From the NCBI GenBank assembly GCA_016213665.1, contig JACQZX010000045.1:55299-119298 (forward strand): 64,000 nucleotides of DNA. The letters are read 5' to 3'. The notes under the pieces were generated by a model. The model was not told the origin of the DNA, searched no databases, and saw nothing but the letters and a program-made list of their open reading frames with translations. Within the stretch, counting starts at the first letter, position 1. Every line of letters begins with the position of its first letter. Origin of the DNA: Actinomycetota bacterium. Lineage in GTDB: Bacteria > Actinomycetota > Acidimicrobiia > Acidimicrobiales > Ilumatobacteraceae. Both the position numbers and the translations under genes were made by a program. This document shows, one piece after another, positions 16,762 to 26,435 of the stretch.

Positions 16762-17751
16762 ATGATATTCAACGGCAAGAAACGGCACCTCGCCGTCGCC
16801 GCGGTGATGCTGGCGACGCTGGCTGCCTGTGGCGACGACGAGAAGGCTGCAACGACGGCGTCGGGCGACTGTAAGGAGCTCACCGGCGATGCCGTCACGC
16901 TCGCAGTCAACCCATGGACGGGTTCTGCGGTCAACGCTCAAGTCGCCAAAGCAGTAATCGAGTGTCAGCTCGGCACGCCGGTGGAGATCATCGAGATCGA
17001 CGAGTACGCCACTTGGGTCGGCCTCGACGATGCCAGCATCGACGCGGTGCTCGAGGTGTGGCCATCCGGTCACGCCGCCGACTACCAGACCTACATCACC
17101 GAGAAGGGCACCGTCATCGACCTCGGCCTGCTTGGGCCGTCAGCCAAGATCGGCTGGTACGTGCCCAAGTTCGTTGTCGATGAGCATCCCGAACTGGCCA
17201 GTTGGGAAGGCTTCCAGGATCCAGCACTCGCCGCGCTGTTCGGTACCGCCGAGTCGGGCGAGCTCGGTCAGTTCACGATGGGTGATCCCAGCTACGTGAC
17301 GTTCGACGAGCAGATCATCGCCAACCTCGGCCTGCCGTTGAAGTACGTGGTCGCCGGCAGCGAGGCGGCGCTACTCACCGCCATCGATCAGGCGATCGCA
17401 GACAACCAGCCATTGCTGATGCAGTTCTGGAAGCCGCATTGGAAGCACCTCGAAGCCGAGCTGGTCGAGGTGGCCCTGCCCGCGATCACACCGGCCTGCG
17501 AAGCTGCCGCCGCCTCCGGCGATGGCACCTACGCCTGCGACTACCCGGTGGACGAACTGATGAAGGCAGCCAACGCCGGCCTCGAGGCCAAGAACGCCGC
17601 CGCGTTCAACGTGCTGAAGGCATTCCAGCTCACCACCGATCAGCAGAGTGAAATCGCCGGCTACGTCGACCGCGACGGCCTCACCGCCCAGGCCGCGGCC
17701 GAGAAGTGGGTCGCCGACAATCCCGACGTGTGGGGTGCGTGGCTCGGCTGA
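16762..17751 (+). CDS. proX: Glycine betaine-binding lipoprotein of the ABC importer
   Basis: A 329-residue OpuAC/ProX-type binding protein. The ATG at 16762 has AAGGGGGAG just upstream and is followed by a lipoprotein signal peptide ending in LAAC, with Cys23 as the lipidation site. The mature part contains VNPWTGSAVNAQVAKAVIEC, IIEIDEYATWVGL and several conserved Trp residues (for instance FWKPHWKHL) of the sort that cage trimethylammonium groups. It closes the proVWX unit and is followed by a strong hairpin. Confidence 0.9.
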   Translation: MIFNGKKRHLAVAAVMLATLAACGDDEKAATTASGDCKELTGDAVTLAVNPWTGSAVNAQVAKAVIECQLGTPVEIIEIDEYATWVGLDDASIDAVLEVWPSGHAADYQTYITEKGTVIDLGLLGPSAKIGWYVPKFVVDEHPELASWEGFQDPALAALFGTAESGELGQFTMGDPSYVTFDEQIIANLGLPLKYVVAGSEAALLTAIDQAIADNQPLLMQFWKPHWKHLEAELVEVALPAITPACEAAAASGDGTYACDYPVDELMKAANAGLEAKNAAAFNVLKAFQLTTDQQSEIAGYVDRDGLTAQAAAEKWVADNPDVWGAWLG

Positions 17752-17780
17752 GCTGACGCATCACGTATTGATTGAACGCT

Positions 17781-17822
17781 CGGCGGTGGTTGCCGGTACT
17801 GCGGTGCCGGCAGCCACCGCCG
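17781..17822 (+). terminator. Strong hairpin after proX
   Basis: CGGCGGTGG at 17781-17789 pairs with CCACCGCCG at 17814-17822, and an inner GCCGG/CCGGC pair extends the stem. It lies 30 nt after the proX stop and before the next start. There is no clean T-run after it, so it could terminate, attenuate or stabilise the upstream mRNA. Confidence 0.5.
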
Positions 17823-17848
17823 ATGCGCGTGCCGACTGTGTTTGACTG

Positions 17849-18781
17849 GTGCCCGTGACGGGCAACGGGTTGACACGCGTGGGCTATGTCGGCCTCGGGA
17901 ACCTGGGCGTGCATCTCGCCGCAAACCTCGTGCGCGCCGGCCACGCGGTGGTCGTTACCGATTTGAACGCGGCGGCTGCCACCTCGTTGCTGGCAGCGGG
18001 AGCCACGTGGGCGCCGAGCGCGCAAGCCGTGGCCGCGGAGTCCGATGTCGTGTTCACCTGTCTGCCGTCGCCGGCAGCGGTCGACGCCGTCGTCGCGGGC
18101 AGCAACGGTGTTCTGGCTGGCCTTCGCGCCGGTGGAACATGGATCGACAACAGCACCAACGATCGCGATGAAACCCTGCGGCTGGCCGCGATGGCCACCG
18201 AACGTGGAATACGGATGCTCGAGGCCCCAGTGACCGGGGGCGTGCACAAGGCGGCGGCGGGCGCGATCACGGTACTGGTCGGGGGCGACGAGGCGCTATA
18301 TGCCGAACATGCCCACCTGCTGGCGGCGATCGGTAATCCGGTGCTCTACATCGGGCCGCTCGGCAGCGCGGCCGTAATCAAGGTGATCACCAACATGCTC
18401 GCGTTCATCAATCTGGTTTCGGTCGGCGAGGCGTTGATGCTTGCCAAAGTCGGCGGCCTCGACCTTGTCAAGTCGTTCGAGGCCATCCGCAACAGTTCCG
18501 GGAACAGTTTCGTGCACGAGACCGAGGGGCAACTGATCCTCAACGGCAGCTACGACATCGGCTTCACAATGGATCTGGCCTGCAAGGATCTTGGCTTCGC
18601 GACGCGGTTCGGTCGCGAGCTCGGTGTACCGCTCGAGCTCGCCGCACTCACCGAGCAAACGTTTGTGCGTGCCCGTTCGCAGTACGGTGGGTCGGCTTGG
18701 TCCACACAGGTGGTCAAATTGTTGGAGGACGCGATGGGAACAGATCTACGCGCGCCCGGCTTTCCGCCGGTGCTGGCCTGA
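17849..18781 (+). CDS. NAD(P)-dependent 3-hydroxyisobutyrate dehydrogenase-family protein
   Basis: A 310-residue beta-hydroxyacid dehydrogenase. The N-terminal Rossmann fold has VGYVGLGNLGVHLAANLVRA, substrate-binding residues are suggested by EAPVTGGVHKAAAG, and the catalytic Lys lies in the GPLGSAAVIKVITNMLA helix. The C-terminal helical domain contains FTMDLACKDLGFA. Several GTG/TTG starts fall within 30 nt and no Shine-Dalgarno picks one; 17849 is the longest. It heads a three-gene plus-strand group with an alcohol dehydrogenase and an enolase-superfamily enzyme, which suggests breakdown of a hydroxy acid or sugar acid. The substrate is not identifiable. Confidence 0.82.
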   Translation: MPVTGNGLTRVGYVGLGNLGVHLAANLVRAGHAVVVTDLNAAAATSLLAAGATWAPSAQAVAAESDVVFTCLPSPAAVDAVVAGSNGVLAGLRAGGTWIDNSTNDRDETLRLAAMATERGIRMLEAPVTGGVHKAAAGAITVLVGGDEALYAEHAHLLAAIGNPVLYIGPLGSAAVIKVITNMLAFINLVSVGEALMLAKVGGLDLVKSFEAIRNSSGNSFVHETEGQLILNGSYDIGFTMDLACKDLGFATRFGRELGVPLELAALTEQTFVRARSQYGGSAWSTQVVKLLEDAMGTDLRAPGFPPVLA

Positions 18782-18813
18782 TGTCAGCTGCCGTTTCATG
18801 ACTGTGTCGTTCA

Positions 18814-19896
18814 GTGACTAGGGCCGCTGTTTGCCGTCGGTTCGGCGCCCCCCTACAAATCGAGGACATCGAAGTCGGCGCCGCCGGCCCCGGCGAGGTT
18901 CGCGTGCGAATGGTCGCCACCGCGATCTGCCACAGCGACATCACCTACGTCGACGGCGGCTGGGGTGGCGACCTTCCCGCGGTCTACGGACACGAAGGCG
19001 CCGGAGTCGTCGAACAAATCGGCTCCGAAGTTACCTCGGTGGGCATTGGCGATCACGTTGTCGTCACACTCATTCGTTCCTGCGGTCACTGCCATGGCTG
19101 CACGATGGGCGTGCCCGTCACCTGTGACACCACGTTTTCGCTCGATAAGAACAGCCCGATCCGCGATGCACAAGGCGTCGCGTTGGTGCACGGTCTGCGC
19201 ACCGGCGCTTTCGCCGAGACGACCGTCGTGCACGAATCGCAGGTGGTGCGCGTGCCCCCCGACCTGCAGCTGGATGTCGCCTCGCTGCTGGCCTGCGGCG
19301 TGATTACCGGAGTTGGCGCGGTGACCAACACGGCACGGGTGGAGGTGGGTAGCGACGTTGTGGTGTTTGGTTGCGGCGGGGTCGGCCTGAACAGTGTTCA
19401 GGGTGCATTGCTCGCCGGTGCTCGCTCGATTATCGCCATTGATCTCGCCGACTCGAAGCTCGCTGCTGCCACCGTTTTCGGAGCGACGCACGTTGTCAAT
19501 GCGCGCGCTGCCGACTTGATCGATCAGGTGAGGGCGATCACAGGTGATCGCGGGGCCGACTACGTCTTCGTCACCGTCGGCGCCAAGGCGGCGTTCGATG
19601 CGTCGTATGCACTGCTCGCCAAAGGTGGTGCAGTTGTGCTGGTGGGAATGCCGCCGAGTGGTGTGTTCAGCGAGATCGATCCGGGAACGCTCGCCGGGTA
19701 CAACCAACGCATTCTTGGCTCGAAGATGGGCGGATCGCGAATCGCCATCGACATTCCCCACCTGGTGACGCTCTATCAGCAGGGTCGTCTGAAGCTCGAC
19801 GAGTTGATCTCGGGCCGCTTCCCGCTCGAAGACATCAATGCGGCCATCGCCTCGGTGAAATCGGGCGAAGCTTTGCGCAATGTGATCGTTTTCTAG
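18814..19896 (+). CDS. Zinc-dependent alcohol dehydrogenase (MDR superfamily)
   Basis: A 360-residue medium-chain dehydrogenase of the class III/NDMA-type lineage. Catalytic zinc ligands are visible as the Cys in ATAICHSDI, the His in YGHEGAG and the later Cys in LLACGVITG. The structural-zinc loop is complete (CGHCHGCTMGVPVTC). The NAD-binding motif is VFGCGGVGLNSVQGA, followed by an Asp in AIDLADSKL that favours NAD over NADP. Start is GTG at 18814, after a 32-nt gap from the preceding dehydrogenase. The enolase-superfamily gene begins two bases after its stop. It could act on a product of either neighbour; formaldehyde handling is possible but not supported by a specific residue. Confidence 0.85.
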   Translation: MTRAAVCRRFGAPLQIEDIEVGAAGPGEVRVRMVATAICHSDITYVDGGWGGDLPAVYGHEGAGVVEQIGSEVTSVGIGDHVVVTLIRSCGHCHGCTMGVPVTCDTTFSLDKNSPIRDAQGVALVHGLRTGAFAETTVVHESQVVRVPPDLQLDVASLLACGVITGVGAVTNTARVEVGSDVVVFGCGGVGLNSVQGALLAGARSIIAIDLADSKLAAATVFGATHVVNARAADLIDQVRAITGDRGADYVFVTVGAKAAFDASYALLAKGGAVVLVGMPPSGVFSEIDPGTLAGYNQRILGSKMGGSRIAIDIPHLVTLYQQGRLKLDELISGRFPLEDINAAIASVKSGEALRNVIVF

Positions 19897-19898
19897 AG

Positions 19899-21098
19899 AT
19901 GAAGGTCGTTGACGTTCGCACGTTCGTGGTCGGCAACCCGCCACCGCGGTTCGGTGGCCGTTACTTCATATTCGTCAAACTCACCACCGACTCTGGCGTC
20001 ACCGGCATCGGCGAGGTGTACACCGCATCTGTTTCTCCGCAGATCGTGACGGCGATGGTCGACGAGGTGGCGGCGCGTCACGTCGTCGATCACGACCCAT
20101 TTCATGTGGAGGCGCTGTGGCGCGAGGTCTACGGCCGCGGCTACTCGTTGCGACCCGATCTCACCCTCGGTGGCATCGTCAGCGGCTTGGAGATGGCGTG
20201 CTGGGACATCATTGGTAAGGAGTGCGGCAAGCCGGTCTACGAACTGCTCGGTGGCCGCGTGCACGAGACGTTGCGCGCATACACCTATCTCTATCCACCA
20301 CGCGATGTCGACGTGTATGCACCGCACCCGGTCTACACCGAGCCGGAAGCCGCCGCGGCCGCTGCGGTCACCGAGGTCCAACGGGGCTTCACCGCGGTCA
20401 AGCTCGACCCTGTTGGTCGCTACGGCGTGTACGACGGCCGACAGCCGGCATTGGAGGAGACCGAGCTGGCGGTCGCGATGCTGAAGGCGATTCGCGACGC
20501 TGTCGGAACGCGGGCCGACATCCTGGTTGGGACCCACGGACAATTCACTCCATCGGGAGCGATCAGGTTTGCCCGGCGGCTGGAACCGTACGACCCGCTG
20601 TGGTTCGAGGAGCCGACCCCGCCCGATCGCTATGAGGAGATGGGCACCGTCGCTCGCGGCACTTCAATTCCGATCGCGGCCGGCGAACGGCTGACCAGCA
20701 AATACGAGTTCGCCAAACTGCTGGCAGCTGGTGGGGCATCGATCCTGCAGCCCAACCTCGGTCGCTGCGGAGGAATCCTGGAGGGCAAGAAGATCGCGAC
20801 GTTGGCGGAGGTGCATGGCGCGCTGATTGCTCCCCACTTGTACTGCGGGCCGATCGTTGCCGCCGCTAATATCCAACTCGCCACCTGCTCGCCGAACTTT
20901 CTCGTGCTCGAGAGCATTCAGGACATGGGCGGCTTTCACGCCGACCTGCTCGTCCAGCCTTTGCGGTTCGAGAGTGGCCGCATCGTGCCGCCCACCGAAC
21001 CCGGGCTCGGGGTCGAACTGAACGAAGCGGTAGCGCTCGCGCACCCGTACACCGGCACCGAGTTGCATCTGGAGATGCGCGAAGGGCCGGTTACCTGA
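19899..21098 (+). CDS. Mandelate racemase/muconate lactonizing enzyme (enolase) superfamily protein
   Basis: A 399-residue enolase-superfamily protein with an N-terminal capping domain and a TIM barrel. The barrel shows AVKLDPVGRYG, a strand ending VGTHGQF, WFEEPTPP, IAAGERL and APHLYCGPI, resembling the galactonate/mannonate dehydratase group. The position that is usually an Asp metal ligand (D-x-H in galactonate dehydratase) reads G-T-H here, while the two following Glu ligands are present, so the metal site or chemistry may differ. Translationally close to the alcohol dehydrogenase (2-nt gap). Substrate not assigned; an acid sugar or hydroxy acid is likeliest. Confidence 0.8.
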   Translation: MKVVDVRTFVVGNPPPRFGGRYFIFVKLTTDSGVTGIGEVYTASVSPQIVTAMVDEVAARHVVDHDPFHVEALWREVYGRGYSLRPDLTLGGIVSGLEMACWDIIGKECGKPVYELLGGRVHETLRAYTYLYPPRDVDVYAPHPVYTEPEAAAAAAVTEVQRGFTAVKLDPVGRYGVYDGRQPALEETELAVAMLKAIRDAVGTRADILVGTHGQFTPSGAIRFARRLEPYDPLWFEEPTPPDRYEEMGTVARGTSIPIAAGERLTSKYEFAKLLAAGGASILQPNLGRCGGILEGKKIATLAEVHGALIAPHLYCGPIVAAANIQLATCSPNFLVLESIQDMGGFHADLLVQPLRFESGRIVPPTEPGLGVELNEAVALAHPYTGTELHLEMREGPVT

Positions 21099-21103
21099 GG
21101 CCG

Positions 21104-22111
21104 TCAGACGGTCAACACGATCTTGCCGACGTGGCGCTTGGCGAGGAACAACTCCTGTGCGGCGACGATCTCCTCTAGCGGAAGAACTTTGGCGACCAGC
21201 GGCCTGACATCTCCGGTCTCGATTCGGTGCACCAGGCTGTCGAATACTCCCGTTCCAAGCATCGTGCAACCGAACAGCGTCAGATCTTTGAGGTAAAGCG
21301 TGCGCAGGTCGAGTGCCACGTCGGGCCCAGCGATAGCACCTGCCGTGGCGTAGCGGCCGCCAGCTCGTAAAACCGTCAACAACGATGGCCACTGATCACC
21401 TCCGACTACGTCGATGACGACATCGAACGAGTCCGCTCCGAACTCGTCAACAATGTCGGCATCGCGACCCACCAACCGTGCAGTGCCGAGCGCGGCTAGC
21501 ACGCCGTGCTTATCGAGACCAGCAACCGCCATCACCTCGGCGCCGCGCGCGACGGCCAACTGGATTGCAGCCGAGCCGACACCGCCAGACGCTCCGGTGA
21601 TGAGAACGCGATCGCCGGCGGTGACGACCGCGCGGGTGAGCATGTTCTCGGCGGTGGAGTATGAACAGGGAAACGATGCCAACTCGCAGTCGCTGAGGGC
21701 ACTGTCGATGATGTGCGCGTAACGTGATGGCACCACTGCAAACTCGGCGAAGGCCCCGTCGGCCTCCGAGCCGAAGAAGCGAACTGCTGTTGGCGGCTTG
21801 TTGGCGGAATGCCAACAGGGCTCGACCAACACTCGTTCGCCGACACGAGACGTGGCAACGTCACGCCCGACAGCCACGATCCGTCCGCAGGCATCGATGC
21901 CCTGGATCCGGGGAAACTGAAACGACCCTGTCCACCCGCCACCTTGGTACCATCCGACGCGAGTGTTGATGTCGGTGTTGTTGACAGCTGCCGCGCCAAC
22001 CGCAATCAGAACCTCGTCGCTAGCCGGCTGCGGCACCGGTACGTCGTCGCGTATCGACAAATACTCGTACCCACCGTGGCCGGTGAGCAGCACCGCCCGC
22101 ATTGCCCTCAC
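21104..22111 (-). CDS. Quinone oxidoreductase-like MDR protein
   Basis: A 335-residue zinc-independent medium-chain reductase. The GroES-like N-terminus has [21 protein letters not shown], and the NADP fold is [19 protein letters not shown]. No structural-zinc cysteine loop is present. The GTG at 22111 overlaps the preceding stop as GTGA; an ATG at 22102 is the alternative. It is the last gene of operon 2 and meets the plus-strand enolase-family gene tail to tail, six bases apart. Its role in the operon is unclear; reduction of a reactive carbonyl or enoyl compound is generic for the family. Confidence 0.82.
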   Translation of the reverse strand: MRAMRAVLLTGHGGYEYLSIRDDVPVPQPASDEVLIAVGAAAVNNTDINTRVGWYQGGGWTGSFQFPRIQGIDACGRIVAVGRDVATSRVGERVLVEPCWHSANKPPTAVRFFGSEADGAFAEFAVVPSRYAHIIDSALSDCELASFPCSYSTAENMLTRAVVTAGDRVLITGASGGVGSAAIQLAVARGAEVMAVAGLDKHGVLAALGTARLVGRDADIVDEFGADSFDVVIDVVGGDQWPSLLTVLRAGGRYATAGAIAGPDVALDLRTLYLKDLTLFGCTMLGTGVFDSLVHRIETGDVRPLVAKVLPLEEIVAAQELFLAKRHVGKIVLTV

Positions 22112-23748
22112 TTAACCCGAAAGTACGGTGCGGGCTCGGGCGTCAGCGGTGTGTTGCCGATGATCAGGTCGGAGGCCTTCTCGGCCATCATCATCACCGG
22201 TGCGTAGATGTTGCCGTTGGTGACGTAGCGCATCGCCGAAGCATCGACGACGCGCAGTCCCTCGGTGCCGTGCACACGCATCGTGAGCGGATCAACCACG
22301 CTGTCGTCGTCGGCGGCGCCCATCCGGCACGTGCACGAGGGGTGCAGCGCTGTCTCGCCATCCTTGCGCACCCAGTCGAGGATCTGTTCGTCGGTCATTG
22401 TCTCCGGGCCGGGGGAAATCTCGCCGCCGTCGAACGCACTCATCGCCGGCTGGCTCAGGATCTTGCGTGCCGTGCGAATCGCTTCGACCCACTCGCGACG
22501 GTCTTGCTCGGTCGACAGATAGTTGAATCGCAGCGCCGGGTGCACCTTCGGGTTTGTCGAGACGATCTTCACCGAACCGCGCGCGTCGGAATACATCGGC
22601 CCGACGTGCACCTGGTAGCCATGACCTCCGGCGGGGGACGAGCCGTCGTAGCGGACCGCGATCGGCAGAAAGTGGAACATCAGGTTCGGGTAGGCGACGT
22701 CGTCGTTGCTGCGCGCGAAACCACCCGACTCGAAGTGGTTACTCGCGCCGGGACCCTTGCGGAACAACCACTGCAGTCCAATGAACGGGCGTCGCCACAG
22801 CTTCATGTTCGGTTGCAACGTGACAGGCAGCTTCGACGAGTGCTGCACATAGACCTCGAGGTGATCCTGCATGTGCTCGCCGACTGCGGGGAGGTCGTGA
22901 ACCACCGGTATGCCGAGCGCGCCGAGATCGTCGGCGTTGCCGATGCCACTCAGCTGCAAGAGCTGCGGGCTGTTGAACGCGCCGCCACACAGGATCACCT
23001 CTCCGCCAGTCGCCGAGTGCATCTTGCCGTGCGTCTGGTACTGCACGCCTGTCGCGCGGGTGCCCTCGAAGTCGATGCGATGCACGAAGGCGCGGGTGAC
23101 GACCTGGAGATTGCGGCGGTTCATTACCGGGTGCAGGTAGGCGCGAGCGGCGCTCAACCGACGACCCCGGTGCACGTTGCGGTCGAAGCGGGCGAAGCCT
23201 TCCTGCTGGTAGCCGTTTACGTCATCGGTCAACGGATAACCCGCTTGCTGGCACGCTTCCAGGAACTTGGCGATGAGCGGGTTCTGCGATGGGCCACGCT
23301 CGAGCACGAGTGGGCCATCGTCGCCGCGCCACTCGTCGCCACCGGCGAGGCACGTCTCCATCTTCTTGAAGTACGGCAGGCAGTGCGCGTAGTCCCACGT
23401 TTGCATTCCCTTGTCGGCCGCCCAGCGCTGGTAGTCCAGCGGATTACCCCGCTGGAAGATCATCCCGTTGATACTGCTGCTACCACCCAGCACTTTTCCG
23501 CGCGCGTGGTAGACCCGCCGATTATGCATGTACGGCTCGGGTTCGCTCTCGTACTTCCAGTCGTAGAAGCGACTTCCGATCGGAAACATCAATGCCGCCG
23601 GCATGTGGATGAAGACATCCCACTTGTAGTCCGGGCGTCCGGCTTCCAGCACCAGAACCTTGCTCGCAGGATCGGCGCTCAACCTGTTGGCGATCGCTGA
23701 TCCGGCCGAACCACCGCCGACGATGATGTAGTCGTACCCCGTCATCAT
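22108..23748 (-). CDS. betA: GMC-family FAD oxidoreductase, choline dehydrogenase-like
   Basis: A 546-residue GMC oxidoreductase close in length to BetA. The FAD motif is [17 protein letters not shown], the GMC signature is [19 protein letters not shown], the active-site His lies in [11 protein letters not shown], and the C-terminal segment [17 protein letters not shown] has the conserved Asn of the His-Asn pair. The first of two adjacent ATGs (23748) follows the IclR stop by two bases; the longer open frame upstream is spurious. Choline oxidation to betaine aldehyde would feed the demethylation pathway. No betaine aldehyde dehydrogenase is in the window; some BetA enzymes do both steps. Other alcohols remain possible. 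Confidence 0.8.
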   Translation of the reverse strand: MMTGYDYIIVGGGSAGSAIANRLSADPASKVLVLEAGRPDYKWDVFIHMPAALMFPIGSRFYDWKYESEPEPYMHNRRVYHARGKVLGGSSSINGMIFQRGNPLDYQRWAADKGMQTWDYAHCLPYFKKMETCLAGGDEWRGDDGPLVLERGPSQNPLIAKFLEACQQAGYPLTDDVNGYQQEGFARFDRNVHRGRRLSAARAYLHPVMNRRNLQVVTRAFVHRIDFEGTRATGVQYQTHGKMHSATGGEVILCGGAFNSPQLLQLSGIGNADDLGALGIPVVHDLPAVGEHMQDHLEVYVQHSSKLPVTLQPNMKLWRRPFIGLQWLFRKGPGASNHFESGGFARSNDDVAYPNLMFHFLPIAVRYDGSSPAGGHGYQVHVGPMYSDARGSVKIVSTNPKVHPALRFNYLSTEQDRREWVEAIRTARKILSQPAMSAFDGGEISPGPETMTDEQILDWVRKDGETALHPSCTCRMGAADDDSVVDPLTMRVHGTEGLRVVDASAMRYVTNGNIYAPVMMMAEKASDLIIGNTPLTPEPAPYFRVK

Positions 23749-23750
23749 GG

Positions 23751-24485
23751 TCAGTCGATCCGGATCTTGTCTGCCATCGACTTCACCAAGGCTCCTAACT
23801 CGTCCGGATCGCGGTCGCCCGGGAACCGGGAGGCGGGTCCGTAGACGTGCAGGACGGCGAGTACGGTTCCGTCGGTTGCCCGCAAACCGGCGGCGACAGA
23901 ATTCATCTCGGGCGCGAATTCGCGCAGAGCCCAAGCGTAGCCAGCGCCGCGTACGACCTTCAATCGTTGTCGTAGCGCGGTGGCGGTGGTGAGAGTGTGC
24001 GGTGTGAACGGCGGCAATGGAGATTTGATGACGCGTTCGGCAAGTTGATCATTGAACGCGAGCATGATGTGTCCCGATGGGACAGCGTGCATGGGAATGC
24101 GATGCCCCGTCCAGTCGCGCACCTTCAGCTCGCTGTCGGGCGTCAACTGATCGAGGTAGAGCATGTCCGTGCCATCGGGTATCGAGATACCGGCTGCCTC
24201 ACCCGTCAGTCGGCTCAATTCGGCTAGGTGGGGACGCGTCAGCGAGATGAGCGATCGCCCTGGCCGCGCCGCCGCCGAGAGTTCGATCATCGTCCAGCCG
24301 ATGCGGTATTCGCCGCCCGCGGAAACCTGTTCGACAGCCCCGAGTTCTTCCAGCGTGGAGAGCAGCCGTGACACCGTGCTCTTCGGCAGCGCGACGCGTT
24401 CGGCGATCTCGCTGACCCCGGCCGGCCCGGATGCGAGTGAGCGCAGCACGGCAAATGCTCGGTCGATCGACTGCACGGTCGTCAT
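23751..24485 (-). CDS. IclR-family transcriptional regulator
   Basis: A 244-residue regulator: an N-terminal winged helix ([22 protein letters not shown] as the recognition region, residues about 20-45) and a C-terminal IclR effector domain with [11 protein letters not shown] and [14 protein letters not shown]. It overlaps the preceding dehydrogenase stop by ATGA and lies two bases before betA, so it is co-transcribed with operon 2. IclR regulators often bind palindromes with GGAA/TTCC half-sites, and the only such paired sites I found precede this operon (28195-28229) and the corrinoid operon (7063-7097). Autoregulation plus control of operon 1 is therefore likely, with a betaine, choline or folate-linked metabolite as possible effector. 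Confidence 0.88.
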   Translation of the reverse strand: MTTVQSIDRAFAVLRSLASGPAGVSEIAERVALPKSTVSRLLSTLEELGAVEQVSAGGEYRIGWTMIELSAAARPGRSLISLTRPHLAELSRLTGEAAGISIPDGTDMLYLDQLTPDSELKVRDWTGHRIPMHAVPSGHIMLAFNDQLAERVIKSPLPPFTPHTLTTATALRQRLKVVRGAGYAWALREFAPEMNSVAAGLRATDGTVLAVLHVYGPASRFPGDRDPDELGALVKSMADKIRID

Positions 24486-25522
24486 CGTCGGCCGTCTTGC
24501 TTTGGTCGCACCGGCGAGCCGTGCTCTGCGTATGCGGTCAACGTCGCCATCAGCTCATCGGAGACGTCGACACCGATCAACTGTGCACGCGAGCGCTCGT
24601 CGATTCGCCGATCACCAGGTAGCCGAACACCCGGTTCCGCGGCCAACGCAGCGAACTCGGTCTCCAAGCGGTCTATGAAACCGTTGCCTGTCGTCGAGGT
24701 CGGGTCGATGGCGAGAACCACTTGGCCGACATCGGGTGGACCGTCGGTAGTGCCACTGAAGCTGCCGGCTTCGTGCGAGAAGTTGGAAGCGGCGACGGCG
24801 CCCGCCATGACATCAACGAGTAGGGCCAGCGCCGAACCCTTGTGACCGCCCGCCGGGGCCATCGAGCCGGCGAGCGCAGCGGCGGCGTCAGTGGTCGGCA
24901 CTCCCTCGCTGTCTAACGCCCAGCCGAGGGGGATCGGCTCGTCGGCCCTGGCCGCGGCTTTTACCTTCACCCATGCAACTGCCGACGACGACAGGTCGGC
25001 GACCACCGGTGGGCCCGAGCGACGGGGCGCGGCCCATGCGATCGGGTTCGTACCGAAGAAGGGTCGCGCGCCACCGTGGGGCGCCATCAGCGCCGACGAG
25101 TTTGCGAACATGATCGCGATCAAACCCTCGCGCGCGAGGCGATCAACGAACCAACCGAGCACACCGGCGGAGTAGGAGTGAATCAACGCGAGCATCGCGA
25201 TGCCGTTCGCGCGCGCGGCCGCGATCAGTGGTGCTTCGCCGGCTTCGTAGGCCGGGTGGCAGAAACCCAGGCGAGCATCGACCACGATCGTGCCCGCGCG
25301 CGGGGAACTGACGGCCGGCACCGCATCACCGACCACCTTGCCGCACGCAACGTGGTCGCAATAGGTGGGCAGGTAGTCGAGTCCGACGGTTCGTATTCCC
25401 TCGGCCTCGGCCTCGGCGATGCTGCGGGCTGTCGCGTCGGCCTGCAGCGCCGACGCACCACTCGCGATCAGCATCCGTCGGCTGAGATCCTCGACCTCCG
25501 CAAGCGAGAGGGTTACAGACAT
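24482..25522 (-). CDS. Malate/L-lactate dehydrogenase (Ldh2) family oxidoreductase
   Basis: A 346-residue member of the LDH2/MDH2 NAD(P)-dependent family, which covers malate, ureidoglycolate, sulfolactate and delta-piperideine-carboxylate reductases. Family landmarks are GIRTVGLDYLPTYCDHV, ALIHSYSAGVLGWFVDRLA, MAPHGGARPFFGTNPIAWA and PAGGHKGSALALLVDV. It starts 16 nt after folD and overlaps the IclR start. The family also includes enzymes acting on cyclic imino acids derived from proline, which would fit use of proline betaine, but the sequence does not decide this. Confidence 0.85.
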   Translation of the reverse strand: MSVTLSLAEVEDLSRRMLIASGASALQADATARSIAEAEAEGIRTVGLDYLPTYCDHVACGKVVGDAVPAVSSPRAGTIVVDARLGFCHPAYEAGEAPLIAAARANGIAMLALIHSYSAGVLGWFVDRLAREGLIAIMFANSSALMAPHGGARPFFGTNPIAWAAPRRSGPPVVADLSSSAVAWVKVKAAARADEPIPLGWALDSEGVPTTDAAAALAGSMAPAGGHKGSALALLVDVMAGAVAASNFSHEAGSFSGTTDGPPDVGQVVLAIDPTSTTGNGFIDRLETEFAALAAEPGVRLPGDRRIDERSRAQLIGVDVSDELMATLTAYAEHGSPVRPKQDGRR

Positions 25523-25538
25523 CGGTGCAACCGGGCGA

Positions 25539-26435
25539 TCAGGTCGGAAACGCGCCGAGCATGCGCGCGGCCGAGAGGGTGTTCTCCAATAGGCACGCGA
25601 TGGTCATCGGCCCAGTACCGCCGGGCATGGGCGTGATCGCGCCCGCGATCGCTTGCACTTCCGCGAAGTCGACATCGCCCACGATCTTCGCCTCCGTCCG
25701 TGAGACCCCGACATCGAGCACGGCCGCACCTGGTTTCACGTGAGCAGCCGTCACCATCCGTGCCGAGCCGGCAGCGGCAACGATGATGTCGGCCTCGCGA
25801 CAGACATCGATCATGTCGTTGGTTCGTGAGTGAGCCAGTGTCACTGTGCAATCGACGCCCTTGCGGCCGAGCAACAGCACCTGTGGAAGCCCGACGAGCG
25901 TGCTGCGACCGATCACGACTGCGCGCCGACCGGCGGTCGCTACCCCGTAACGCTCCATCAGGCGGATGACACCGAGCGGCGTGCATGGCACATGCCCGGG
26001 CAAACCGCGCACCAAACGCCCCATCGATCGTTCGGTCAGGCCATCGACGTCCTTTTCCGGCGGAAGCAGCGCGAGCACCGGCTCGGCATCGAGTCCATCG
26101 GGTAATGGCAGTTGGCAAAGGATGCCGTGCACGCCCGGATCGGCGGCCAAGGTCCCGACGGCGTCCTCTACCTGGGCCTGGCTCGAGTCGGCGGCGAGGC
26201 CGATGTGGCGCGAGGTCATGCCTGCCTCGGCCGCCTTCTTCTGTTTGCTGGCGACGTAGAGCTGGCTCGGCCGATCGTCGCCGACGAGCACGGTCGCGAG
26301 GCAGACCGGTGGTGAACCAGCAGCCTCGATGGCCGCACGTAGTGCCACCACGATCTCGTCACGGAGACGGTTCCCGTCCATCAAGATGGCCCCGCCCGGC
26401 GTGCGGTCGAAAGCACCCGTGGGCGTGATGGTCAT
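25539..26435 (-). CDS. folD: Bifunctional methylene-THF dehydrogenase/methenyl-THF cyclohydrolase
   Basis: A 298-residue FolD. The catalytic Lys and Tyr lie in LYVASKQKKAAEAGM, followed by QLPLPDGLD, PPEKDVDGL and the NADP-binding stretch VVIGRSTLVGLPQVLLL; the end is ITPMPGGTGPMTIACLL. The ATG at 26435 overlaps the fhs stop by ATGA; the protein has about 15 extra N-terminal residues compared with the usual start. It converts methylene-THF from MetF and from the FAD/GcvT enzymes to 10-formyl-THF, giving reduced pyridine nucleotide. FolD is often a housekeeping gene, but here it is in a substrate-specific operon. Confidence 0.95.
   Translation of the reverse strand: MTITPTGAFDRTPGGAILMDGNRLRDEIVVALRAAIEAAGSPPVCLATVLVGDDRPSQLYVASKQKKAAEAGMTSRHIGLAADSSQAQVEDAVGTLAADPGVHGILCQLPLPDGLDAEPVLALLPPEKDVDGLTERSMGRLVRGLPGHVPCTPLGVIRLMERYGVATAGRRAVVIGRSTLVGLPQVLLLGRKGVDCTVTLAHSRTNDMIDVCREADIIVAAAGSARMVTAAHVKPGAAVLDVGVSRTEAKIVGDVDFAEVQAIAGAITPMPGGTGPMTIACLLENTLSAARMLGAFPT

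Noticed and set aside
22102..23700. 532-codon plus-strand open frame
   Set aside because: It lies antisense to the choline-dehydrogenase-like gene and reads as low-complexity Arg/His/Val sequence.
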